In this document: positions 10,232 to 19,657 of the stretch, piece by piece | Numbering within the stretch: the first letter of the stretch is position 1 | Layout of the letters: every line of letters starts with the position of its first letter | NCBI GenBank assembly: GCA_903772945.1 | Contig: CAICTM010000748.1 | Span: forward strand, 1 to 50,281 | Direction of reading: 5' to 3' | DNA from: Seminavis robusta | Lineage: Eukaryota; Bacillariophyta; Bacillariophyceae; Naviculales; Naviculaceae | DNA: 50,281 nt | Notes under the pieces: generated by a model | Told to the model about the DNA's origin: nothing | The model's input: the letters and a program-made list of their open reading frames with translations, nothing else | Database searches by the model: none | Made by a program: the position numbers and the translations under genes

Positions 10232-12395
10232 TTACGACGATGCATCATTCGAGGGATTTGCCGCTGCTTCTGTTTCCTCCTGCTTCTGGGCTGCTGCTTC
10301 CTTGTCCGAAACTGCAGCAGTTGCGAGCAGTTCCTTACTAGCATTTGGTTCCTTTCTCCACAATTCTGGCAGCCTGACAACCAATGCTGTGATATCATCT
10401 CGATAATCCCCCTCTTCATCATGCCACCTTGCTGCAGCAGCTTCAATCAGAGCCTGCGTAGCCTTGGTGGCTCCCCGTGACAGATTGGCCCCTACAATTT
10501 CAACAGCCGATTCAGAGCTGATGAATTCCCAGACCCCGTCTGTGGCAATGATGAGGAATTCATCGTCTGGATGGACTGTATGAGTCGACACCACTGGCTC
10601 AGCAATGACTCCTACTCGCGCCACAGCATGGTCCCCAATGGACCGTGCCATGGCCAATCCAATTTGCGAGAATCCTTCGTCCAACCAAACTCTAGCGGAC
10701 AGACCAGGTTCCGGAGGAGGCGACACAAATCCTCCCATGCTTTCGATTCGATTCCGTTCTTCCGGCAGATCCGGGTTTTGATCAATAGTCAAGTCAATGG
10801 CACGATAGGCTGGTACCTTGCCATACGTAACAGTTGTGTTGGTGTTGTCCATTTTTCGAGCGACGACAGCCCTGGAGTCTCCCGCATTGGCAACCGTCAG
10901 TACATTGTCCCTCAAAAGAGCCACACACGCGGTGGTGCCGGCATAGAGTGGTTCAATGAGTGGTTCATGCTGGAGTGCCTCATCTACGGCAAGAAACGTG
11001 TCTTTGAATGCCTTTTCCAGGTTGTTATTGAACTCTGGTCGTTTCTCCAAGCGCGACTGTATCTCGTGCAGTGCAAATTGTGAAACCAATTCTCCGCCTT
11101 GACCATGACCTGTTGTGGTTGGGATGGATGGAATTGATGCATGAGAATTCACAAAAATTGAATTGTAAGCAGCCAATATATGAATTAAAAACAGAACAAT
11201 TGAGGAGGAGAAGAAATGCTCTTTGCGTTGTTTGTTGGTACGTACCATCGTAGGCAGCAAAGAGCGCCGTTTTGGGGCAATTTCCATACGGAAATGCCAC
11301 CCCACCTCGATCCTGATTGATCTTTGCAGCGGTAGTTGGTTTGGGTTCCCGTCGTGGCGGGGGCGGCGATGCTTCCAAATTGGGTTTTCCAGTATTGGGC
11401 GTGGGGAATGTTCGATTGGGTGCCATGGGGTCTTGATCTGCATCATCGGCAGCCCAGTTGTCATGTGCTCGAAGGAGTAAATCGTCCTCCACTTCTTCCT
11501 CATCTTCGTCCCCTAGATTGTGTTCATAGTCACTGTCATATACGGGTTCCACGCCATGACAAGAATATGTGCCCACGACATCCCTTGGAAATGGTAATTT
11601 TCGTTCGTCTTCATCATGCTTTCGTGTGATTCTTTTTTTCCATTTGGGCTGAGGCGATGCGGCCGAGTTTTGGGATTCTACGGCAGGATCATCAGTGGGT
11701 TCCCGCTCTTGATGAAAGTTGAGGAGTGTGGTGGATGAAGGCGGCCTTGAGAGTCGATAGAGCACATGTGGTTCATTTTTGTGGTCCATAGTACCGGTAG
11801 TACTACTGCCAGTGCTGGTAGCTGTATGTCCCACAGTGGTGGACAAGGTGGGATCGACGGCAGGTGATGGAGGAGCTCTGTTGTGGTGATGCTGTAGAAT
11901 TTCTCCTGCATGCAGCGTTCGCACTTTGAGTCCATCCTGATTGTAGTTGTTCCCTCCTGTGTGCGAAGATCCCAAAGAAGCAGCCGACGCGTCTGAAGCT
12001 CTTCGTTGTCGTTTTGGAGGATCATCAGTCTTGTCGGTTCCTTCTCCATTGTTTTCTTCTTCCAGTAACAAAGCAGCAGGAGCCTTGAGAGTCAACGAGA
12101 GACGACGCTTGCGGAACGTCTGTGCTTTTTGGTCGTCCTCATTGGCATTCCTCTCACTAGACACATCCTTGATCTCCTTGTCATTCGTCGTCACCTCTGG
12201 AAGAGGAGGCTCTTGTGATTCTTCGTCATCGTCCACTGCTGCCGCCACGGCAGCGGCTGACGCCATGGCGCTTGCTCCCTCGGGAGCTAAATGATGTTTC
12301 GAGAGGCTCAATCGACGCCTTCGAAATGTATGAGACTTCTCATCGTCGCTACCAGGGCTTGTGTCCCCCATTTCACCAGTCGTCTTCATTGTCAT
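10232..12395 (-). CDS. PP2C-family (PPM) protein phosphatase with long disordered N-terminus
   Basis: Two exons on the minus strand, 12395-11246 and 11109-10232, with a 136-nt GT-AG intron splitting the Gly codon of YDG|HG, give 675 aa. The start is the first ATG; the longer open frame upstream begins only with TTG. The catalytic domain (about 370-640) has YDGHGQGGE, YAGTTACVALL, VANAGDSRAVVA, ARSIGDHA, LIIATDGVWEF and DDITALVV. The metal-binding Asp residues of all three signature motifs are therefore present, and Mn/Mg-dependent Ser/Thr phosphatase activity is expected. The first 370 residues are low complexity and contain the repeated basic motif TFRRRRLSLS / TFRKRRLSLT (residues 23-32 and 93-102), then a His/Ser/Thr-rich part and an acidic tract. 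It shares a divergent promoter with the H3 gene. Confidence 0.92.
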
Positions 12396-12872
12396 GCCCA
12401 ACAACCCGAAGGCAACCTAACTGCATCAAAATAAATTTAATCAAGGCTTTGAAGCACCTGAGTTTATTATTGCAGAGGCAATTGCTGCAGATTTTTGTGG
12501 TGGCGATGAGTGACAGTCATAGAGGTCACTTATCAGGTCATGTGCCCGCGAAATGACGACTACTGTGATATCATCAATCGAATGCTACCGGTATGATCAA
12601 TCGAATGATCAATCGATCGAACCAACTCGAATAGGCGCCAATTATTTTCAAAAACTGCTGTTGGGCCAGTTGGCGGCAAAGTTGATACATGTGTTGCGCC
12701 AATGAGCTGTGCCGGCGACACCACTCACGCGAAATGGATCCATCGCTTCGATTGTCACTCTTCTCACAATTCTCATAATTTGCGCTCGGCAACAGTCTTC
12801 AAAGCAAAAAGTCTCGATCAACATCCTTTACTACCCTACCGGTACCATTCATCAAAATATTCAAAACTAACC
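12396..12872. promoter_or_regulatory. Divergent promoter region between PP2C and the histone H3 variant
   Basis: The 477 bp between the two start codons must hold both promoters. It contains repeated ATCAATCGA blocks (12590-12620, three near copies of ATCAATCGAATG) and TACCGGTA palindromes near 12592 and 12838. A CAATCAAT-like element could be regulatory. No TATA box stands out. The extent is inferred from gene positions only. Confidence 0.4.
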
Positions 12873-13638
12873 ATGGCCCGGTGAGTTCGTTGTTGACCAG
12901 TCCGTCCGAGGGAGTACCGCGAAGGCTTGTTGTTGTAGTCGATCCGCTGCTACCGGTACAGTGAACTACTGCTTCTTCTGGGTGTGTTGTGTTGTGTTGT
13001 ATTGTGTTGTGTTGCTCAAACGTCGCGAGGGCTTGTCGTCGTCGTCCATGTGTCGCTCGCCGCGTACCGGTAGCAAATCCTCTTTTGCGTGTTGGAACCT
13101 AACCCCCATCCTCCTTCTCTCACTTTTACTCTTACACAGCACGAAGCAAACCGCTCGAAAGTCCACCGGAGGCAAGGCCCCCCGTCGGCAGTTGGCCACC
13201 AAGGCGGCCCGAGCTGCTGCCCCTCGGCAAGGAGGTGTCAAGAAGCCCCACCGTTACCGCCCTGGAACTGTTGCTATCCGTGAGATCCGTCGCTACCAAA
13301 AGAGCACTGACCTCCTCATCCGCAAGCTTCCCTTCCAACGTCTTGTGCGTGAGATTGCCCAAGATTACAAGTCCGATATTCGGTAAGTACAATACCTTGT
13401 TGGGTTGGTTGGAAGAGATTGCAGCCATGGCATTATCAGCGAACTCACAGCACGCCTTCTCCATTGTCTTTCTTCCAGATTCCAAGAATCGGCGCTTCTG
13501 GCTCTCCAGGAATCTGCCGAAGCCTACATGATTGGAATGTTTGAAGATGCCAATCTCTGTGCCATCCATGCCAAGCGTGTGACTATCATGCCGAAGGATA
13601 TCCAGTTGGCGCGCAAAATCCGTGGAGAGCGAAGCTAG
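12873..13638 (+). CDS. Histone H3 variant lacking K18, K27 and S28
   Basis: Exons 12873-12880, 13140-13382 and 13479-13638 (introns 259 and 96 nt, GT-AG) encode 136 residues including Met, exactly H3 length. Exon 1 is only ATGGCCCG, so the first intron splits codon 3. The tail keeps K4, K9, S10, K14, K23 and K36, but K18 is Arg (13186), K27 is Ala and S28 is Ala (13213-13218); A31/T32 are Arg/Gln. The fold domain is H3-like with scattered changes (E73D, F78Y, S86E, T107A, R129K by canonical numbering). Loop 1 has no insertion and the N-terminus is H3-type, which argues against a CenH3. Introns suggest a polyadenylated, replication-independent variant. It sits in nucleosomes as an H4 partner. 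Confidence 0.95.
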
Positions 13639-14205
13639 ACACCTGACTTGGGAGTACCGGTACCATGTTGGGAAGACAACACCAAGGCTGTCTATTTCGA
13701 TTTTGACAGCCCATACTACAATCGTACGAATTCGATGTTGGGGCGATTCTCAGGTTGGAGGCCATCACTGAGTCGAGTCGGGAAACCATTTGTGCAATGG
13801 CTACATTAGCCATTCTGTAATTTGAAATAATATTAGATCCCTCATTGAAACATCATCAGCTTTCTCTCTCTTAACTATTAGCTAGTAGCCTGTAAATGCC
13901 CCACCAACAATAACATTATAAAACTACTGAAACATTAGCCATCTCTTTGCCTTCAAATAGCTCGTTGAAATATCACCATCTGGTTTCTCTACATGCGCAG
14001 TATCAGTACCCATTGCAGCATTGCAGCAAGCTGGTGGATTCGATTCGATTTGGGCTCAAGACCAGTAAATGCACGGCTCCTTGACGCTTCCATAGCAAGA
14101 GATTGACAGAGGATTCAATTATGTAACTGTTCGTGGTGGATGCCGCAATGTTGGTGATGCAACCATCGAATTGCCACTGTGGTTCAAGACCAAAAGAGAA
14201 AGATG
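13639..14205. other. Convergent spacer, H3 variant / oxygenase
   Basis: AT-rich 3' flank of two convergent genes. I see no ORF with protein character, and no histone-type stem-loop immediately after the H3 stop that I can support by eye. A TACCGGTACC site lies at about 13657. Confidence 0.4.
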
Positions 14206-16465
14206 CTAGTCTTCTTCCGACACCACTTCAACCATTTCCACTTCATCGTCATCATCGTCCTCCTCGTCTCTCTCAAACAGACTGTCGCGAAAACACTGGG
14301 GAGGATCGGCAACAAAGAAGCGATGGTCTATGGGTTTTGGTATCTCTAACAACTTGTGTGGGTCCGTTTCGGCATTGTTTGTGTTGTTGTTTATTCGGTC
14401 CCAAGCTGGAGAGATGCACGGCAAACTGGAGGTAACGGTATCCATAGCAGATTGTGGTTTGAACTCGTCATACCCTTGATGTATTTCGTCGACCCATTTG
14501 TGAACCATCTCGTCCTCTTCATTGTCATCAGTGTCATTTTTCTTCTCTGATTGCTTCGATGCCTTGTTCTCTGGCTCTTGTACTGGACGAGGTGGGAGAG
14601 GCCCGCAGGGTCCGTAGAGTCTGATTTTCTTCATTTTCTCGGGAACTTTTCGAGTCCAAAAACCTACCAAAAAGGTCAATCGATGGTTTTTCTCACCGGT
14701 CCCAATCGAATCTTTTGTGTTGTTGTTGTGGTCAACCCCAGTCCACGCTTTCGAGATGACGTCTGAGTTGATTGACTCTTTCTTTTCGATATCGTCTGGT
14801 TCTCCCTTGTCCGCCCCAATCCCAGGACACGGCAATACTCCATGCAATAGATTGCCTGGGAATACCAGCAACGTGTTGTCTTGGGGTACACATCTCCAAA
14901 CCTTGGAGGCTATCTCTTCCGAGTTGGGTGTTTGATCCAAAACAATCGTGGCACCACCACCCGCTTTGCCTCCCGTGAGATACAAAACGCTGCTGTAGAT
15001 GGGATGCGTGATCTCCCCCTCCTGCAACAGCAAGGCCTCATCAGTATCAAAGTGTAGATTGTGCCCCAGGTTGGCTTGGACCGGTCGAGTGTGAACCTGT
15101 GGAGGCAGCCAACTGTTTGTGTGAATTCGAATCCAGCGAATATATCTCGAAGACATTACTTTGACTTACCCACCACTCCGCCCCACAAATTTCTTCCGAT
15201 TGCTGGTTTTGCTTTTGTTGTTGTTGTTGTTGTTGTTGTCGTCGTTGCTGTTGTTGTTTTAGCACCAATGGATACAAATGATTCCAAATGACATCATCAA
15301 TAACGTTCGAGACGACAAACTGATCTTGTTGTTTCGTCTCGGGCATGTCCCTAAAGTAGGAATAGTATCCACGGTGATTGTAATCGCTTTCGGTCCAATA
15401 GCCTGCCTTGGGTGCAAATACTCGACAGATTCGATCGTAGAGTTGTTGGGGAAGGACTCCTTTGTCTTTTGCTCGATACTGGACGACCACGGAAGAATCA
15501 TTGTTGTTAGTGTTTGCATTCGGCTGCCACACATTGGGATGGATGCGATGGGTGATGGGAAACTTTTCGAGTTGTTTGAGTGCTTGCTTCTGTTTTCCCA
15601 CTGTGGAGAGGAGCATGGCGGCCATGAATCGGGAGGTAGCTTCGACGGCTGAACTTGAAAAGTATCCGTTGTCATCTTCCTCATCTTTCTCGGTCAAGTC
15701 TTCTTCGTTGTTTTCCTTCTTGCCATGATCATGATCATCGTCCTCCTCTTCTTCGTCTCCGACATAATCAATGGCACAGACTTGATTCAATAGCAACAGC
15801 TCGATCCATTCCTTGGTTAGTTTGTTGTTGTCCGTGTCGTCCTGCTGTAAGAAGGGTAGAGCCACCTGCTGTACTTGAAGGGCACATTCAGCTGCATTTT
15901 GGTACCATGTACAAATGGCAGACGGCCGTAGTACTTGTAGCATGCGCCCAAAATTGGCTGCCATGGACCACATGGCGGCGTTTTGAGGGTACCAATGGAT
16001 TGATTTCTCGATCAACTGCTGACATTGGGTGATGAGTGTCTGTTTGTCCTTGTTGTTGTTGTTGTTGTTGCTTTTGTCGCTTTTGTCTGCTTCTTGAAAC
16101 TCGAGACATTCGGCAATGGCCGAATCGGCCAAATGGTAGTATACCACACTGATCAACACGGGAAGGAGGGATTCGATCGTGAGAGACTTGTTCTGGACAA
16201 GTTGGTCGAGTGATGCCAACGGTTGGATCTGTTTGTTCATGTAAGGTTTGAGGATCTCATTCAGCAATTCTTCGAGTTCATCCAAATCTCCTCCTTCCGC
16301 ACCCATCATGCCTTGTGTGGCTTCCACAGAATCGACAAAGTTTCGATAATGTTCCCACGCGGATTGCGCCACGGCGGACAGATCACCTTTCTCATTGCCA
16401 TTCTTCTCCTTCTCCTTGTCATCTGAACAAAGCTTGGCTCGTTTCGAAGCTGGAGAATCACTCAT
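14206..16465 (-). CDS. 2OG-Fe(II) oxygenase with long helical N-terminal region
   Basis: Exon 1 (16465-15170) and exon 2 (15096-14206) are joined across a 73-nt GT-AG intron that restores WW|VHTRPVQANLG, giving 728 aa. The C-terminal half has the double-stranded beta-helix signature: HFD at about residues 447-449, the distal His in FPGNLLHGVLP (about 517), and the 2-oxoglutarate-binding Arg in HRLTFLVGFW (about 571). It should be an active dioxygenase acting on an unknown substrate. The N-terminal half is helical with tetratricopeptide-like segments (IEKSIHWYPQNAAMW, CTWYQNAAECAL), an acidic tract, and a Gln-rich run just before the intron. The C-terminus is a Glu/Asp run. The start is the only upstream ATG in frame, followed by a basic KRAK-type sequence that could be a nuclear signal. 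The gene converges on H3. Confidence 0.85.
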
Positions 16466-17374
16466 GATGGCTACTAGCTAGTACCAGGTATGCTGTCTTA
16501 ACGCTGTCCACTATCTCACACCAACCAACCGACTTGAAACTAAGTCAATACTGGCTAGTACTGTGAAATGCAAATGAATGTTGGAGACAAAGCAAGAAAA
16601 ATGAGCTACCGATCGACTTCCAAAGATACTCTTGCTAGTATCTTGACAGAGTTCGCTTCGCATCGTCGCATTGGTGGCCAGCAGCTCTCGCAGCAATAAA
16701 GCTGTACTACTGGCTCACACCACATGCACCGGTACCGGTTCCGGTACTGGCTAGTACCATACCTGGTACCTGGTACCCTTTCATCACCAACACACACTGG
16801 GGGAGATTATCTACACAACATGGTTTCGCGAGAGCATGATGTATTTGCTTCAAAACATCAGCATACGGTACCGTACCGCACGTAATAATGAGGGTGCGTT
16901 GGATACAATATTCCCCTCAATTGATGTTGCATTGTTTATCGTCTCTCTACTAGCCAGCTACGGTACCGGTACCGGTAGCTCTCTGAAGTGATGTACATTT
17001 GGTAATTGTAGAAGCAACCGTACCGGCATGGTGGTTACTGAGGTCCCAGATCAGGCCACAGGAACCGAGTTTGGTGTGCGAACTTGCGGTTGAAACTACA
17101 GTAGCTACCGGGTAGCAGAAGACACGACGAGTCACAGGGGAGCGTCAGCTGAGGACAAAAAGCTATCGTAAAGGAACATGTAAAACTCCGTCTTCTTAGC
17201 TGGCTACCGTACGGTAGGATGTAGATGCAGGAGCTGCAACCGTTTTGAGCAGGGTCTTGCTACTAGTAATCCATTATCAAGCAATTTCTGCAGCCAAGGC
17301 TCAACTCACACAAACATATGGTGTGTTACCGTTACCCAAAAGAATCAATCTATGAAACTCGCACGCCCAACGCT
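16466..17374. repeat. Spacer dense in TACCGGTA/GGTACC palindromes
   Basis: No gene is supportable. Between about 16727 and 17215 there are repeated nested palindromes: ACCGGTACCGGTTCCGGTAC (about 16729), GGTACCTGGTACC (about 16763), ACGGTACCGTACCG (about 16865), ACGGTACCGGTACCGGTAGC (about 16960) and CTACCGTACGGTAGG (about 17205). These sequences can fold back on themselves and are the densest cluster in the window. Confidence 0.6.
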
Positions 17375-18352
17375 CTACGTCACCGACAGTCGTCGTTTGC
17401 GAGTGGCAGTACCTGTGTGATCCTTTCCAGGAAGAGTCTTTTCGGGTGCCTTGTATACCAGCACAACATTATCCCCGCGCACCATGATTTGCCTCATTCG
17501 TCGTTTCCGTGACGTCCACAGCGACTTGTCGTCGTTCTGTGGTTCTTGTGTCACTCCATATCTCGTGGATGTATCCCGAGGCTGATAAACTTCTTCTACA
17601 TTGGTGAGTATCATGTTGAAATGTCTGTCAAAAGCCAACAAGCGGCCTGTGAGTGTTCCTCGAATGCCATTGACGTATCGAATCAAAACACAGGCACGTT
17701 GTCGTTGTTCCCAGATTCGATACATGACGGAAAAAGGACCATAATTGAGGTCCTTGGCAATGTCAGCAAAAGGATGATTATCAGTCTTCTTGGTCTCCTT
17801 CTTAGCCTTTGGAGTTCTTCGTCTAAGTGGTTTATAAAGTGGATCGTCTTTGGGGAGAATGTGTTGAACTTGGCCAGTGTGAGCCAAAAAGGGAGTCTGG
17901 GCGACCCATGGATTCTCTTGCGCCACTTGATCCCTGGGCGCTTCAAGGGCTGCCTGGGGATCAAATTGATCACTCGTCATGGAAATCACTCCACTTCCTT
18001 GTTCTTCTGGGCGAAGCGCAAACCAGGATTCCTCTCGTTGATGTCCTCGTGGAACTGTCGGTGGACTGTCTTCCTTTTTCTTGACAAGCACGGATTCCGC
18101 CCGCAGCAATCTCACGTGAAAACCTCCATACTTCTTGACCAACTTGGCCGCCAAAGTTCGTTCCCCCGCATACGTGCCTCCATACTTCTCGTAGATCTGG
18201 TCGAACTTGGAACGCCATTTCACCGCATCTTCCGTGGCACTTGGATTCACAAGGCTGTAGTAGTCTTCAAGACGGCGTCGTAAGGATGGTTTGCCAAGGC
18301 TAATGGGAATTGTCATTAGACGAGGGTTCTGGTGGCTCTTGTTGTCCGTCAT
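17375..18352 (-). CDS. LSm11-like Sm-domain protein
   Basis: A single exon of 325 aa, started at the first ATG (the longer open frame begins only with TTG). The C-terminal third is an Sm fold: GPFSVMYRIWEQ (about residue 205), Sm1 with GIRGTLTGRLLAFDRHFNMIL (about 219-239), a 32-residue loop, then Sm2 with IMVRGDNVVLVYK (about 289-301). AFD-x-x-x-NM in Sm1, the N-terminal extension and the long inter-motif loop resemble LSm11 of the U7 snRNP, which processes histone mRNA 3' ends in animals. The role here is unproven, and another Sm/LSm paralogue is possible. The N-terminal two thirds are charged with Lys-rich stretches. The C-terminus is RKRRLSVT, close to the repeated motif in the neighbouring PP2C. 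Confidence 0.75.
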   Translation of the reverse strand: MTDNKSHQNPRLMTIPISLGKPSLRRRLEDYYSLVNPSATEDAVKWRSKFDQIYEKYGGTYAGERTLAAKLVKKYGGFHVRLLRAESVLVKKKEDSPPTVPRGHQREESWFALRPEEQGSGVISMTSDQFDPQAALEAPRDQVAQENPWVAQTPFLAHTGQVQHILPKDDPLYKPLRRRTPKAKKETKKTDNHPFADIAKDLNYGPFSVMYRIWEQRQRACVLIRYVNGIRGTLTGRLLAFDRHFNMILTNVEEVYQPRDTSTRYGVTQEPQNDDKSLWTSRKRRMRQIMVRGDNVVLVYKAPEKTLPGKDHTGTATRKRRLSVT

Positions 18353-19657
18353 GGCCTGATGCTTGCTGCTTATAATATTTCTTCGTCGGCTTCTTTGACC
18401 ATGGTCGCTTCGTGTCCTCAATTACAGATCTTTGGTTTGAATCCCTAACACATGGGACTTGAATCCACGACACGGTCCCAAAGTCTCGTGACCTGCCGTG
18501 GCTTTTTAGAAGGCGAAATCGAAATCAGAGCAGGGTCCTCCGATGCGGAGGTGAAACGAAACAACATGTGGTGGCGCCAAGATTTGACTCGACTCGACTC
18601 GAGCGTTGTTTCTTTGCAAAAGATGGCGGACTTGGGACTGGGCCATGTTGGTTTTTTCGGACGGTGGATGGCTACCGTACGGTATCGGTACGGTACCTAT
18701 CAACCGAATGATGGAATCTAGAAATTCCGCGGCATTTCTTCCTCTGCGAAGGATGGCAACGGCAATCATGTAAGATTGAAACAACGGTATCTGCAAATGG
18801 ATGAGAGTACGTACGGTACCGGTACCGTATGGCCAACGCTAGTACCGGTTTTACGGTACTAGTAACTTAGAATCGAATTCAATCATTTTTACGAGACTAC
18901 TGTACAGTATTATTAATAAAATAGAACGATTCGATTCCAAGCGCTGATCTCCGACCGTACAAGTCTACTGTATGGGTATAGATTTTGAATGAATCATTCA
19001 ATCGAATGATTCAATCCCCTGGGTCTACGACAGATCACGGTCCAAAAGTCCCTCCAACCTGCCAAGCATCCGAGCATGGGAAGGGATCCTCCTTGGGGCG
19101 CAGTTGGAACGAAACAATGCCGCGCCGAGCTCTCTCGCCATGACTCGACTCGTCACTCTACGCACAGCAATGTAGTTTACATGCAGACTCACATTTGATC
19201 CATGTCATCGACAGCGTGGAAGCCGAGGGCTGGGAGTACAGGAAGACACTCCCAGCTCCTCTGTTTGGGAGAATCTTCTTCAGAACCCTTATGATAGCTA
19301 GAACGGCGGGAACGCTCGGGCGACAGACCAAGGTGGGTACCGGTACCGGTACCGGTACCGGTACGTCGCTCGATCCCAACGCGGGGAAAACTTTCTCCCA
19401 ATCGGTTGTGTACCAAAGTCGCTCTTAGGCTTTTAAAAAGAACCAAGAAAATTGGAGAATTGGAGGGAGCCCAGGTGGAGTTGGAACGAGAAGATGTCAT
19501 TGGCATTTTTGACTAGCGAAACAATTCGCTGCAACGTTCTCTTGGATGCTACTACGAACAAAAACTCAGCACAAATCGCATCAACAAAGGTGACATAAAT
19601 CGCATTGAAAGCATCCTTGCAAAGCAATCTCAACACAACTTTCTTTAGTCTTCCACC
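18353..19657. other. Divergent spacer upstream of the LSm11-like gene
   Basis: No coding region is supportable in 1.3 kb. It carries several palindromic sites: CTACCGTACGGTATCGGTAC (about 18671), ACGGTACCGGTACCGTA (about 18816) and the GGTACC tandem run at 19336. The stretch 19571-19657 reads like the 5' leader of the downstream ORF. Confidence 0.4.
19336..19364. repeat. GGTACC hexanucleotide tandem repeat
   Basis: GGTACC is repeated almost five times without interruption (29 nt). Each unit is its own reverse complement, so the whole tract is a perfect palindrome able to form a hairpin. Confidence 0.95.

Noticed and set aside
12873..13638. Centromeric H3 (CenH3) as the identity of the H3 gene
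   Set aside because: The N-terminal tail is canonical H3 type and loop 1 has no insertion. Only T107A is CenH3-like. It fits better as a tail-modified H3 variant.
15074..15170. Very short (24-57 nt) intron or a frameshift in the oxygenase gene
   Set aside because: A 73-nt GT-AG intron (15169-15097) restores a continuous WWVHTRPVQ sequence leading into HFDTDE, while the shorter choices either keep the wrong frame or lack a good acceptor.
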